DNA from: Scilla litardierei | Taxonomy: Eukaryota > Streptophyta > Magnoliopsida > Asparagales > Asparagaceae | Assembly (NCBI GenBank): GCA_030789695.1 | Contig: CM061141.1 | Span: 170,576,807-170,640,806 of the forward strand | Direction: 5' to 3' | DNA length: 64,000 nucleotides | Shown here: positions 13,502 to 25,434 of the stretch, in pieces | How the letters are laid out: each line of letters opens with the position of its first letter | Position numbering within the stretch: the stretch's first letter is position 1 | The notes under the pieces: generated by a model | Told to the model about the DNA's origin: nothing | The model's database searches: none | The model's input: only the letters and a program-made list of their open reading frames with translations | Program-made: the position numbers and the translations under genes

Positions 13502-15884
13502 ATAAGATTTTTATATATCATTTTCTGTGCTTGGTACTATTTTCTACATTTTATGAAAGATATATATCTTTTTATTAATTGATATGATTTTTATAGCCAA
13601 AATGTGTCCTCTCTTATTTTCCAGTTGAAGATGGCTATCATTTTATTAAATAATATGATTTTAAGCCTAATTATGTCTTCTCTTATATTCCAGTTAAAGA
13701 TGGTGATCTCCCGGTTCCAACGGACATTTTTGATGATTTTTTGACCTTTGGGCTATTTTCCACATTTTTGGAAGATATGTATCATTCTGTTAAATGAGAT
13801 GATATTTTGGCTTAATTTTGTCTTCTCTCATTTTTCAGTTGAAGATGGCGATCTCCCGGTTCTGACGGACATTTTTTGCGGGCTTTTCTGAGCTCGTGGC
13901 TATTTTCTACACTTTCTGGAAGGAAAGAATCTTTATATTAAAGGATATGATTTTTATATCCTAATTTTTCATCTCTTATTTTTTAGTGAAAGATGGGATC
14001 TCACAGTTCCAAGGGACATTTTTATGAATTTTTCTGAGCTCCAGGCTATTTTCTACATTTTATTAAAGATACAGATCTCTTTATTAAATGACAAGATTTG
14101 TATAGCCTAATTTGGTCTTCTCAAAATTTTTCGATCGAAGATGGCGATCTCCAGGTTCCAATGGACATTTTTTTGGATTTTCCTTAGCTTTGTGCTTTTT
14201 TCAACTTTTTCTGGAAGAAATGAATCTTTTTATTAAATGATATGATTTTTGGCTTAATTTTGTCTTCTCTTTATTTTTAGTTGAAGATGGCGATCTCATA
14301 GTTCTAACAGACATTTATGCGTATTTTTCTAAGCTCGGTGTTATTTTCAACATTTAATGGTAGATATGTATGTTTTTATTAAATGATATGTTTTTTGGCC
14401 TAATTTTGTCTTCTCGTAATTTCCAGTTGATGATGGCGATCTCCCGATTCCAACGGACATTTTTTCAGATTTTTCAGAACTACGAGCCATTTTCTACATT
14501 TTATGTATGATATGAATCTTTATATTAAATGATTTGATTTTTATATCCTAATTTTGTCTTCTCTTATTATTCAGTTGAAGATTGCGATCCCCAGTTCTAA
14601 AGGACATTTTTGCCGATTTTTCTGAGCTCGTGGCTATTTTCTGCACTTTCTAGAAGATAAGAATCTTTATATTAAGTGATATGATTTTAATATCCTAATT
14701 TTTTCTTCTCTTATTTTTTAGTTGAAGATGGTGATCTCTCGATTCCAACGAATATTTTTGCGTATTTTTCTCAGCTCAGGGTTAATTTCAAAATTTTTGG
14801 AAATTTATGTATCTTTTTAGTAAATGATATGATTTCTTTCTTAAGTTTGTCTTTCTCATATTTTCAGTTGAAGATGGCAATCTCCCGGTTCCAACGGACA
14901 TTTTTGCGTATTTTTTCAGTTTATGCTATTTTTACATTTTATGGTAGATATAGAACTTTTTATTAAATAATCTGATTTTTATAGCATACGTTTGTCTTCT
15001 CTTATTTTTTCAGTTGAAGATGGCGATCTTCCGGTTCCAACAGACATTTTTGCAGTTTTTAGCTTGAGACTATTTTCTACATTTTCTAGAAGATATGTAT
15101 CTTTTTATGACATGATGTGATTTTTTGGACTAATTTTTTCTTCTCTCTTTTTACTTTGAAGATGGCGATACCGGTTCCAGTGGACATATGCGCGGATTTG
15201 TTTTGAGCTACAGGCTATTTTCTATATGTTTTGTATAATATGAATCTTTATATTACATGATATGATTTTTATAACCTAATTTTGTCATTTCTTAGTTTTT
15301 CAGTTGAAGATTGCCATCTTCCAGTTCTATATGACATTTTTGCGGATTTCTCTGAGCTCCGGGCTATTTTTGTACATTTTCGAGAAGTTATGGATCTTTT
15401 ATTAAATGATATGATTTATTGGCCTAATTTTTTCTTCTTTTATTTTTCAGTTGAAGATAGAAATCTCACATTTCTAACAGACATTTTGCGTATTATTCTG
15501 ACATCGGGATTTATTTCCAAATTTTCTAGAAAATATGGATCTTTTTATTAAATGACATGATTTTTTACCTAGTTTTGTCTCCTCCTATTTTTCAGTTGAA
15601 GATGGCGTTCTCCCTGTTCCGACGGACATTTTTGCAGATTTTTATAAGCTCGGTGCTATTTTATATATTTTATAAATGATATTATTTTTATAGACTACGT
15701 TTGCCTTCTCTTATTTTTTTCTGTTGAAGATGACGAACTCCCCGTTCAATAGACATTTTTGCGGATTTTTCTTCAGTAGAAGCTGTTTTTCGACATTTTC
15801 TGGAAGATATTGATCCTTTTATGAAATGATATGATTTTTTGGCCTAATTTTGTCTTCTCTATTTTTCAGATGGAGATAACGATC

Positions 15885-15901
15885 TCCCGGTTCCAACGAA
15901 T
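15885..15901 (-). other. CENP-B box-like site (15/17, full core)
   Basis: The minus strand reads ATTCGTTGGAACCGGGA. All nine core bases match; the first base and position 12 differ from the consensus. Confidence 0.45.
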
Positions 15902-16021
15902 ATTTTTGTGGATTTTTCTGAGCTCCAAGATATTTTCTACAGTTTTTGTAACAACATTAAATGATATGATTTTTATAGCCTAATTTTGTCTTCTCTTATT
16001 TTTCAGTTGAAGATGGCGATC

Positions 16022-16038
16022 TCCCGGTTCCAACGAAT
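16022..16038 (-). other. CENP-B box-like site (15/17, full core)
   Basis: Same 17-mer as at 15885-15901, in the next-but-nearby monomer about 137 bp downstream, so it has the monomer spacing. Confidence 0.45.
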
Positions 16039-16311
16039 ATTTTTACGGATTTTTTTGAGCTCGGTGCTATTTTCTACATTTTATGGAAGATATAGAACTT
16101 TTTATTAAATGATATTATTTTTATAGCCTACATTTGTCTTCTCTTATTTTTCCAGTTGAAGATGACCATCTCTCGGCTCTAACGGAAATTTTAGCAGATT
16201 TTTCTAAGCTCGGAAATATTTTCTACAGTTTATTGAAGATGTGGTTCATTTTATTAAATGATATTATTTTTATAAACTAAGTTTGTCTTCTCTTATTTTT
16301 CTGAGCTCGGG

Positions 16312-17540
16312 ATTTTTTTGGGGAGTTTTTTTGATCACATGGGGTTAAGGCCAAAATTGACCAAAGACAGTTGTCAAGCTGATGTAGACTCGAGATACTT
16401 AGTCGGAGCCTTGTCAGCAGTTGGAGTAGGACACTCGGTTGGAAGAACCAGGGTCGAGTGATGGTAGTTGAAGATGATGCGACATTCGATCGACCTTCGA
16501 GTGGTAGTTGCGTCGATCGTTTGAGGCTGGGAAGCTCAATGTCGACATTCAATGTTGGATGATGACCGTCGATCTGCACCACAGGAACTCGTTAGGGGGG
16601 GGTCGGATCTAGGTTCCGACCCAAATCCCCTCCGATGCTTAATTAGTATGGAACTTAAGGGAGTGAGAGAGCTTGGTGCAGCTGAGATCGACCCACGAGA
16701 TTCATCTCAGGACTGGCGGTGCAAGATCGAAAGTATAAGAAGTATAAGCTGAGAAAGTAGAGTTCTATGTCTTAGACCTCGTACCTTGGAAATGGGACTC
16801 TTTCCCCTATTTATAGACGTTCAGGGTCCCTTTGGTGACTTTGGGTTGATAACGGCCACCCCTAATGGAGCCACGATCTTCCCCTATTAATAGGAATAAA
16901 TGTTGTGCACGTCTCCGAGATTCACGATCCCGCTTTTAATCACACGTTCGAGTGAAGTGGACTCAACGATCGACTGACTATTAGGCTTTGACTGAGTCTG
17001 TATCAGGCTTCTGAGGTGGGCCTTGCGGGCAATAATCATTTGTCGATCGAATTATCTCGAATGCCGGCCCAATGACTTAACAATGGCCCCCATCGCACGA
17101 CCTTGAAGGATCCATCCACTGAAGTCAAGCGACATTACATCGCATTAATAGGGCTTGGTAGTCGAGAAAATAACACTTGAGTTCTAGGCGCCAAAATGTC
17201 CGCCTCGTTGATTCAAATGATTTGTCGATTCGAAATCCAAGACATTCTGGGCTCTTGGATCTTTGACACGTGTTCCATCATGCAGCTGTTGCCTCACCCA
17301 TATATGACAGTTCCAGCAATAGAGTGCGGAGGTACCATCTTCATTCTCTTGATTCAGATTTTCCTTCTCTCGAAAGCAATGACTTTGTCCTCCATCTCGG
17401 CCTCTAAAAGGAACTTGGTCACAGCCATGCAGAAGAATCGGGAAGGGATCATGGAGCCGGGATTGCTGGCGAATGTGAGGTCCAAAGTCAAGGTCGGTCA
17501 GATCGTCGAACTTTAGAGGAGTTACGTTCGACTCGACTAC
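16312..17540. mobile_element. Ty3/gypsy-like LTR or 5' region, degenerate
   Basis: The composition changes abruptly to GC-balanced, low-repeat DNA. The segment carries a CTCCGATGCTTAATTAGT motif (about 16630-16650) and a TATTTATA box near 16809, features I associate with LTRs of plant gypsy families whose gag ORF carries a Transposase_28 domain. The gag-like relic lies just downstream. No matching second LTR is found in the window, so the boundaries are unknown. The short open frames on both strands (16277-16752) match no domain I recognise. Confidence 0.5.
16808..16817 (+). promoter_or_regulatory. TATA-like box in the gypsy LTR-like region
   Basis: CTATTTATAG follows CTTTCCC and fits a plant TATA box. 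It is about 0.8 kb upstream of the gag-like relic, as expected for an LTR promoter. Function is inferred only. Confidence 0.4.
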
Positions 17541-19535
17541 CTAATTAGGCCGCCTAGGTGGGACACAAGGGTTCATCGTCCTGGTGATCGGTAAGCTGGG
17601 GTTTACGTCAAAGCCTTCAAGCGATGACTCCGATTTCCCATGCACCCTTTCATGCGGTATTTACAGTGTACCCTCAACATTTCACTCCGCCAGTTGATAC
17701 CGAACGCCATTGGCATGTTGATGGGCTTCATAGTTCTGTGCGTGACGAAGGGGATTGAACCATCTCTGGGCATGTTCAATCATTTTTCTCGATCCATCCC
17801 CTCAAGACCCCGGGGTGGTATACGATAATGGTCCGTCGAGGTAGGAAGTTGCTGGAAGACCTCCCTCCTCCAATCCCAAGTGAAAGGACGAGTTTATGTT
17901 TGTGATTTTCCAAGGGGAGGCAAGCTTTTGCACTGGTTGGGGTGCCCCTGATTTGGGACTTGCCAGGGATAAGACGTTGACTCTCGGGGAGAAGAAAGTC
18001 GCTGATATTCTGATGGGCCTGCCAGAGGATATGAGGTCGATCAAGTGGCTGTGGTTTGACGACGTGCTGTGTCGGACTGTGTGAACGCAAGGTTGGTTCG
18101 ATCGTGCATGCCAACTGTTTGACCTTCGTCTTTCGACCTAACTTGTTTTTTGCTTTCGCGGGCATGGAAAGTGTGGACTACCAGGTGGATCCTGCATTGA
18201 GGGCACATCGAGGCTTCCATCAAATAGGCAGAGGTGAGCATGTGTCTCCCCGGGTGTCGACCGTGGAGAAATTGATAGCCCAACCGTCTGGGGATCGACC
18301 TATGGTTATTGAGGGGGTTGCTCAGGTGGCCCGCCCTCAGCAGAAGTACAAGAAAGGGTCCACCTTCGAATTTGAAGTAGTTGCGCTGGAGGGGGACCAA
18401 GAGGAGGCAGAAGATTGTTCTCAGCAACTCGGGACCGTCTAGGTTGAATGTAGCTATAGAGCAGGTCTCCTGGCCTGGGAATGACACTCTTCACGAGGGA
18501 GACTCAGGGAGGACTCAGGTTCCATTGGAGCTTCTTGTGCACCAGGACTCCTGGCCTTGGAGGGGTCTGTTCCATCCGGTAGGGCAGTCTGAAGACATCC
18601 CTGATGAGTATAGGCCAATTTTGCTGGAGGGCCGATCTCCTCAGGCTCTATTCGACTGCTCCGAGGAGGAGCTTGTTCAGGCGGGATTTCCATTGAGGCG
18701 CGGAGATTCTGCTCTTCTTGACTGCGGGACCGCCTTCCACATCGCTGAGAATGCGACCCTTCCACAGGACATGGCTGTCTTAGAGAGGGTTGATTACGAG
18801 CGGCTCGTGTCAATAGCTATTCATGCCACCCGCCATGTAATTATTGCTCCAGCCTCTATCGATGCTGCTATCAGCGTGTAAGCTGACCATGTAGCATTGT
18901 GTGCAGGCTCTTGTGGCTACTTTGGTGCTGCGTCGTCGTGCTCTAGAGGTGGCCAGTCATGGGGTCACCCTGTAGGCCGTTAGGTCGGCCGTGGAGCGGT
19001 CTCAAGTTGAGCTAACTAGACTCAGCCTCTCTGTGAGACGCGATTGAATCGCCTCCAGAACTCGAGGAGGAGTTACACGAATCTTGTAGGAGGGAGGCTG
19101 AGCAAACTGCCTGGAGGAAGCGAGCAGAGGACGCTCTGCTGGAGGAGAAGGTCGAAGCCGAGGTCATAGCAAAAGGGAAGTTCAGGAGTTTAAAGACACA
19201 TTTCCTGATTTTGACGACCTATACAAAGAAGGCTACGAGCGATGTCGGCTGGAGATGAAGAATTGATTTCCCGACCTCTCCGTTGAGATCCACAAGATCC
19301 TGGTGATACTTCAGACTTTTGCAAGGATGAGTCGAGCCAAGGCGATGATGAGTCAAGCCGAGGCATGGAGGAGGCTGCTCCCATGGACGAGGCTGTCGCC
19401 ATGGATGGAGACAAAGCAAGAGCAGACGCTGCTGGGGGACCAGAGTCTATGGTCGTGCTGGATGGAGATCAAGGACCTAATCGGCCGCTGTAAGGTCTTG
19501 GCACTCTTGTTTATGCCTGATTTTAGAAATTTTTG
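17540..19535 (+). pseudogene. Degenerate Ty3/gypsy gag-like ORF (Transposase_28-like plus coiled coil)
   Basis: Broken frames run in one direction. Near 17640 the translation begins MHPFMRYLQCTLNISLRQLI and continues PNAIGMLMGFIVLC, which resembles the start of the plant 'putative gypsy-type transposon' domain (Pfam Transposase_28). Another frame at about 17885 gives KDEFMFVIFQGEASFCTGW, the expected next block. The frame at 18381-18881 covers a linker. From about 19060 an alanine/glutamate-rich coiled coil (REAEQTAWRKRAEDALLEEK) leads to FPDFDDLYKEGYERCRLEMK. An acidic tail ending GGPESMVVLDGDQGPNRPL closes near 19490 in a shifted frame. At least three frameshifts and an internal stop (TGA near 19264) make it non-functional. 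No protease, RT or integrase follows. The family call is from memory of domain patterns. Confidence 0.6.
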
Positions 19536-19825
19536 AATGTGTACGGATGATGTAAACGAAAACAATTTTTGCAATAGAGAGTGACATGAGAATTGGTTTG
19601 TATATCCTTCTTTGTCATTGCATCTCTTTGATTGTTGTCACTTACATTCTATGGTGGTCGTAATGCCTGATGTCCCCTTTTCGATGGGTTAGGCCCTGCT
19701 TCAGGATGATCGATGATAAACCATCGAACCATGCTTAGAAGTTGACCACTACCCTCCATCGAGGGTGAGATTTACTCGACTCACGAGGTGGGTCCTGGTT
19801 TTGCAGCTGATGACATCTTGGGGGG
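19536..19825. mobile_element. Non-coding 3' part of the gypsy relic
   Basis: A spacer between the gag-like relic and the 58-bp repeats. It shares vocabulary with the repeats (TCGACT, ACGAGG), so it probably belongs to the same element. No frame or RNA gene is recognised. Confidence 0.35.
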
Positions 19826-20425
19826 CCGTTCAGTGGCAAAGGGGTGGCCTCTTCGACTTACGACTAACGCTCGTTTAAGAGAGTCGTTTAGTGGCAAAGG
19901 GGAGGCCCTTTCGACTTACGATTGACGCTCGCTTAGGAGAGTCGTTCAGTGGCGAAGGGGTGGTCCCTTCGACTTACGGCTGACGCTCGCTTAGGAGAGT
20001 CGTTCAGTGGCAAAGGGATGGTCCATTCGAATTACGGCTGACGCTCGCTTAGGAGAGTCGATCCGTGGCAAAGGGGTGGTCCCTTCGACTTACGGCTGAC
20101 GCTCAATTAAGAGAGTCGTTCAACGGCGTATGGATGGCCCCTTCGACTTACGGCTGACGCTCGCTTAGGAGAGTCGTTCAGTGGGGAAGGGGTGGCCCCT
20201 TGGACTTATGGCTGATGCTCGTTTAAGAGAGTCGTTCAGTGGGGAAGGGGTGGCCCCTTCAACTTACGATCAGTGCTCACTTAGGAGAGTCATTTAGTAG
20301 GAGAGTCGTTCAGCGAGAAATGGGTGGTCTCTTCGACTTATGGCTAACGCTCGCTTAGGAGAGTCGTTCAGTGGTGAAGGGATGGTCCCTTCGACTTACG
20401 GCTGGTGCTCGCTTAGGAGAGTCGT
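19826..20425 (+). repeat. 58-bp minisatellite, about 10 copies
   Basis: The unit reads GAGAGTCGTTCAGTGGCAAA, then GGGGTGGTCCCTTCGACTTA, then CGGCTGACGCTCGCTTAG. Copies start near 19826, 19883, 19941, 19999, 20057, 20114, 20172, 20230, 20300 and 20361, with one partial unit near 20287. Units differ by a few substitutions (GGCAAAGG against GGGGAAGG). Internal minisatellites next to gag-like regions are common in plant gypsy elements, so this is probably part of the relic. The array stops exactly at the 5' LTR of the next element. Confidence 0.85.
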
Positions 20426-21814
20426 TGTAACGATCAGTGTTTGTAGTTACTATGGAGTCCAGTGTTATCATGTTATGCCTATTATTATTATTATTAATTT
20501 GTTACGATAATATGATTTTTATTCTTATGTTAAGTTAGCTGACAATAAATCTATTATAATTTTCTTTTAAATTCAAACTTTCAAAATCCAAATGTTTAAA
20601 TTTTTATTTCAAATTTTAAACTTTCAAATAAATTTCTAATTTAATTGTAATAAAACCTATAGCTAAATGGGAAGTTTCCCTATCACTAAATCCCTTTATT
20701 TTCTCCTTAATAATTATTCTAATTCAAACTTTCCTTAATATCCTTAACAATTAATCTCCTAATAAAGTTTTTAAAACAAATGAAAATCTATTCTTTTCGC
20801 AAGTAATTGAATCCCATTAATCTCCCCTTAATTATGATGAAATCGAATCAAATCTTCCCATCATTTACTCCATGATTCTTGTACCAATTTAAATCTCCTC
20901 TCATATAGATCTAGGATATTTTTACCTATCTTAATGAGAATGAATCACTAATATTATTTGTAATTATATCCTTGTTCTTTCCTTTCATTCCTTTAGCAAT
21001 TAGCACCTATCAAATAGATTAAAATGAGAATAAAACCCTAACCCTTCACTTCACAACCGCTAACAAACCTTTAGCCCCTCTCTTACCAAACCCATCAAAT
21101 CCTACGACAACTCCATCTTCCTAAGCTTCAGGCCTCCGACCTCGCAGCCATCAACCCCGACCTCCTTCAACCCAACAACCGCCACCGCCTCCTCCCTCCT
21201 CTGGCCGACGATAACCCAGCTCCGGCCGGCGACTCCTCTTCTCCGGTAACCTCTGGTGAGACCCCTTGTCCCCTCCCCATGGCAAACCATCTTCCAACTT
21301 CCTGAGTCGCCTACCCGGTGTTCGACGAAATGCCCTTAACGAAGCCCTGATGACTTCTCGAGCTCCGGCGATCTTTCGACGATCCCGATTCCGTCGCCGG
21401 TGAACCCAACGCTCGCCCTCCTCCTCTGATCCACACAACATGTAGTAGGTTCCATACATCTCTTTCATTTAAATAAATAATATGTTAGATTAATTGAATT
21501 TGATATTATATAATGTTATCACTCATAATAATTCTATTACTCATCCCAGTATTGATGTATATTGTATCAAAAATTTGATACTTGTCCTAAAAACCTGAGT
21601 TATTATGCTGCATAAGAGAACGTGCAATTATTATTCTTTTGTTTTCAAAATTGTTTACCCCATTGTTCCACTCTCATATGCCAATGTTATTTAATGTTGT
21701 ACAAAGTTTGCCTGAACAAATGTCATACAAGGTGTCAACAGTCTTATAAACATTTCATGCTAATACCCATAAAGTAATCATTTAAATTTAGTAATGTTAG
21801 TACTGTTTTTAACA
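20426..21814 (+). repeat. 5' LTR
   Basis: It starts TGTAACGATCAGTG and ends TTAACA, 1389 bp. It contains a TTA microsatellite near 20482, an AT-rich first half, and a GC-rich second half (about 21000-21440) rich in CCTCC and GCCGCC-like words. Minus-strand open frames in the GC-rich part (21102-21468) recur in degenerate form in the other LTR and look like a composition effect, not a gene. Confidence 0.85.
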
Positions 21815-22574
21815 GTAATGAATATCATCCAATGCCTAGGATTATTTGTGACATGATATAACTAACCATAACATGATTACCTGTTAACTAATGCATTAAC
21901 AAAATTTAATATTCATCTGACATAATAACCTATGCACAACAATGTTTTCATGTCAACATACAGCAGCGTAGTATTAATAATACTTGCTTTTAGTATGACT
22001 ACAGCTATACTAATTAATAGTATGTATTTTGTGTTAAGGCTTGTGTCATCACATTCTCCTTAACTACATAATTAATAGTAACATGCATGTCCACTTCGTA
22101 ATTGATTATTGGCAAGAAATTTGTTACATAAATTAATCAATGTTAATTGTTAATACTAATGTTAATTAACAAAAAGCATTGATAGTCATTACTGTTCATT
22201 CTTTAACATAACATTCAGTTTGTGTTGAGCGACATCGTCGTATCCTTGCACGTCCCAATTGTTACTTATTAGAATAGGTTTATTCTAATAAACCTATGAG
22301 AATAAACACCCTTAAAATAAACTTGCATGATGATTTAGTTTAATATTCATGAGATTAATGATGTTGTTAACCTGTTCACCAAATTGTTGTTAGTTTATTA
22401 ATGGTGATGGTTTGTTAATGATAATTGTGTTTCATGTTGGTTAGCTCATTGTTAATGGTAATAGCTTAATGTTCATGTTAACCTTGCCTAAATGTTCACA
22501 AAATACTCTTTTTGTATATTGTACCATTATTTGTGCCAGACCATCTTTGGGGTGGTCTGCTCCAATGAAATGTA

Positions 22575-22681
22575 ATATTGGGCCCTTGGGGGCATAAACA
22601 GATATTGGGCTATCGTGGCATATACTGAATATTGGGCCCTTGGGGCATTAACAGAATATTGGCCATGTGGCATACATTGAA
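22575..22681 (+). repeat. 27-bp minisatellite, four units
   Basis: Units begin ATATTGGGCCCTTGG or a variant at 22575, 22602, 22629 and 22656, spaced 27 bp, followed by GGCATA. They lie inside the LTR element interior and account for the periodic minus-strand peptide there. Confidence 0.75.
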
Positions 22682-24038
22682 TTGTACAGTTACACACTAA
22701 CACTTTTGGGTGGGGGTAGTCCATTGTAGTAGAGGTTGGAATGCTGTATTTCACCCCACCGGTAAATTTGACCGTTGCCTGGATGGGGTCGGTAAGTACA
22801 GAACCATGTGTAGCTTCCGTTGGTTTGGGTGTAATTGTAGTTTCTTCTCCCTCGGACATTGGACTTGTCAATAGATTAAGTATTGATTGGCACTCTCTTT
22901 ACTTTTTGTTGTTGCTACCATAAATTGTGTAAACTGTTAGCTACGCTCGCTTACCATGCTCATACATATCTTTGCCATGCTCACTACACTTTAATCTGTA
23001 CCTACACTTTGCTAGGTTTACCTCATTTTGCTACGTACATTACACTTTACTATGTTCACTTCACCATTCTATGCTCATATGCCTGTATCCTATTAGTAGA
23101 CAATGTTATTACCCGGCTAAATTCTTTTTAATTTATTAAATGAGATTGATGCTTGGAAACCTACATTAACCCTTACCGACGAGCAATGTATTTTTGTTTT
23201 AATGCAATGTCCGTTAGGTTCTTAGGGCATTTTTGCATATCATAGTTCCAAAGTAGCATGAACCACTAGAGACAAGATTCTTCCAGGAGGATACTTTCAG
23301 ACTGCATCTCCTTATAGTTTCCTTTGTATGATTTGTGTATTCCATGTTGTAAGGGCCATAAGGCCTCTCTTCCTTTCCTTATTGTTGTAATCCTTTTTGA
23401 GACGATTGAGGTTGTAATAAATAATAAATGATTATCTGTGTTGTTTTGCGTATGCAAGTAAGAACCTGCGGGGTTTCACACAGACGCTTATTGTGTTTTT
23501 AGTCAAGGAGGAAATAAAAACAAAAGTACCTCCTCCTTACTTGCACATGCGGACCCGCTCCCGTCCTCGCTCCTAAGCATAATGGGAAGTGAGGCGTGAC
23601 AGGTTTTAGTGGTGGCCCATGCACGTCATGCACATGCAAAATACTTTAAAACATCGTAGATAAGATTACAATCTTGATCCTCAAGAACATCTTTACTTGA
23701 ATTCCCTATCCCAATCTTGTTCATTAGAAAATCCTAGTCATAGGGTTCCTAGTCATTGGTTGACCTAATGAGTTCATATTTTATCATGATGTCATCTTCA
23801 TTCCTATGTTGATGACCATAAACCCTGCATTGTTGATTCACTAACACATTTTCCTCGGCATATTCACATTTCGATTTTCCTTGTTTTCGATTCTTGGTGC
23901 TTTCCACCATTCCGGTCATATCATCATATTTCATTCCTTGAATCCTCCCCATCACTGCATGTCTTAAAACTCAATTGATTCTTGCGGTCATTACAACTCC
24001 CCATTAGTTTTACTAAATTCCAAGGACGGAATTTTTAT

Positions 24039-24046
24039 AAGGTGGG
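24039..24046 (+). other. Polypurine tract of the LTR element
   Basis: AAGGTGGG lies 5 bp before the 3' LTR and follows GGACGGAATTTTTAT. This is the usual layout of the plus-strand primer in plant Ty3/gypsy elements (GGACGAATTTT...AAGGGGGG before TGTAACG). Confidence 0.55.
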
Positions 24047-24051
24047 TATGA

Positions 24052-25434
24052 TGTAACGACCAGTGTTTGTAGCTACGATGGAGTCCAGTGTTATCATGTT
24101 ATGCTTATTATTATTATTATTATTACTTTGTTACGACAATATGATTTTTATTCTTAAGTTAAGTTAGCTAACCATAAATCTATTTTAATTTTCTTTTAAA
24201 TTCAAGCTTTCAAAATCCAAATGTTTAAATTTTCATTTCAAATTTTAAACTTTCAAATAAATTCCTAATTTAATCCTAATAAAACCTATAGCTAAATGGA
24301 AAGTTTTCCCTATCACTAAATCCCTGTATTCTCTCCTTAATAATTGTTCTAATTCAAACTTTCCGTAATATTTAATCTCCTAATAAAGTTTTTAAAACAA
24401 ATTAAAATATATTCTTTTGGCAAGTAATTGTATCCCATTAATCTCCCCTTGATTATTATGAAATCGAATCAAATCTTCCCATCATTTACTCCATGATTCT
24501 TGTACCAATTTAAATCTCCTCTCATATGGATCTAGGAGACTTTTACCTATCTTAATGAGAATGAATCACTAATATTATCTGCAATTACATCCTTGTTCTT
24601 TCCTTTCATTCCTTTAGCAGTTAGCACCTACCAAATAGATTAAAATGAGAATAAAACCCTAACCCCTCACTTCACAACCGCCAACAAACCTTTAGCCCCT
24701 CTCTTACCAAACCCATCAAATCCTACGGCAACTCCATCTTCCTAAGCTCCAGGCCTCCGACCTCGCAGCCATCAACCCCGACCTCCTTCAACCCTACAAC
24801 CGTCACCGCCTCCTCCGTCATCTGGCCAGCGACAACACAGCTCCGACCGATGACTCCTCTTCTTGGCAACCTTCGGTGAGACCCTCTGTCCCCTCTCCAT
24901 GGTGAGCCATCTTCCAAATTTCCCGAGTAGCCTACCCGGTGTTCGACGAAATGCCCCAATGAAGCCACGATGACTTCTTGAGCTCCGACGATCTTCCAAC
25001 GATCCCGATTCCGTCACCAGTGAACCCAACGCTCACCCTCCTCCTTAGATCCACACAACATGTAGTAGTTTCCCTACATCTCTTTCATCTAAATAAATAA
25101 GATATTAGATTATATGAATATGATATTATATAATGTTATCACTCATAATAATACTATCACTCATCCTAGTATTAATGTATATTGTATCAAAAATTTGCTA
25201 CTTGTCCTAAAACCTGAGTTATTATGCTACATAAGAGAACTTGCAAGTATTATTCTTTTGTTTTCAAAATTGTTTACCCCATTGTTCCACTCTCATGTAC
25301 CAATGTTATTTAATGTAGTACAAAGTTTGACTGAACAAATGTCATACAAGGTTTCAACAGTCTTATAAACATTTCATGCTAATACCCCATAAAGTAATCA
25401 TTTAAATTTAGTAATGTTAGTACTGTTATTAACA
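24052..25434 (+). repeat. 3' LTR
   Basis: 1383 bp, starting TGTAACGACC and ending TTAACA. It aligns throughout with 20426-21814, by eye above 90% identity, with scattered substitutions, a longer TTA tract near 24107 and a short deletion near 24365 (loss of the TCCTTAACAAT segment). The divergence indicates an old insertion. Confidence 0.85.

Larger units (their letters stand above)
166..16311 (+). repeat. Satellite A array (about 145-148 bp monomer, AT-rich)
   Basis: About 110 degenerate tandem monomers are seen. In monomer order the landmarks are TTGAAGATGGCGATCTCCCG, GTTCCAACGGACATTTTTGC, GGATTTTTCTGAGCTCGGG, CTATTTTCTACATTTTCTGG, AAGATATGGATCTTTTTATT, AAATGATATGATTTTTATGG and CCTAATTTTGTCTTCTCTTA. 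The GATCTCCCGGTTCCAACGGA part is among the most constant segments; the linker AAATGATATGATTTT is also well kept. A variant monomer with TTGAATATTGCGAT recurs at 501, 4676, 7789 and 11208, and reverse-oriented blocks recur at 2454, 6613, 9424 and 13345, which shows a higher-order unit of about 2.8-4.2 kb. Open frames here (60-110 codons) are repeat by-products. Confidence 0.95.
21815..24051 (+). mobile_element. Non-coding interior of the LTR element
   Basis: This 2.2-kb AT-rich interior encodes nothing I recognise. The longest frames (about 114 codons on the minus strand at 22527-22871; 82 at 22883-23131; 68 on the minus strand at 23749-23955) have no known motif, and the first overlaps a minisatellite. 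It is dominated by TTAATG and CATGTTA words in the first half and by pyrimidine-rich unique sequence in the second. Confidence 0.6.
20426..25434 (+). mobile_element. Non-autonomous LTR retrotransposon (LARD/TRIM-like), complete
   Basis: Two direct repeats, 20426-21814 and 24052-25434, are both bounded by TG...CA (TGTAACGA...TTAACA) and enclose 2.2 kb. The flanks share TCGT (20422-20425 and 25435-25438) as a candidate target duplication; a 5-bp TCGTT is possible if the boundary slips by one base. A purine tract precedes the 3' LTR. The interior has no gag, protease, RT, RNase H or integrase, so the element must have been mobilised in trans. The TGTAACGA start and PPT context resemble plant chromoviruses, but with no coding domain the superfamily is uncertain. 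I see no convincing primer-binding site after the 5' LTR. Confidence 0.8.

Noticed and set aside
166..16311. Open frames of 60-107 codons in satellite A (for example 4556-4879) as membrane-protein genes
   Set aside because: The hydrophobic runs come from T-rich repeat sequence; the same peptides recur monomer after monomer.
17896..18881. Intact host genes in the gypsy relic (frames at 17896-18084, 18056-18442, 18381-18881)
   Set aside because: They overlap in different frames and together fit pieces of one broken gag-like frame.
21033..21046. Telomere repeat (AAACCCTAACCCT)
   Set aside because: Only about two units, inside an LTR, with a similar copy in the other LTR near 24655; it is LTR sequence.
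21102..21468. Minus-strand arginine-rich genes in the LTRs (also 24723-25029)
   Set aside because: Present in degenerate form in both LTRs with frame changes between them; an effect of the GC-rich LTR segment.
21815..21845. Primer-binding site complementary to tRNA-Met after the 5' LTR
   Set aside because: GTAATGAATATCATCC does not convincingly match TGGTATCAGAGC; left unassigned.
23749..23955. Minus-strand 68-codon frame in the LTR element interior as a gene
   Set aside because: No recognisable domain, lies in transposon interior next to the polypurine tract, and has no support beyond being open.
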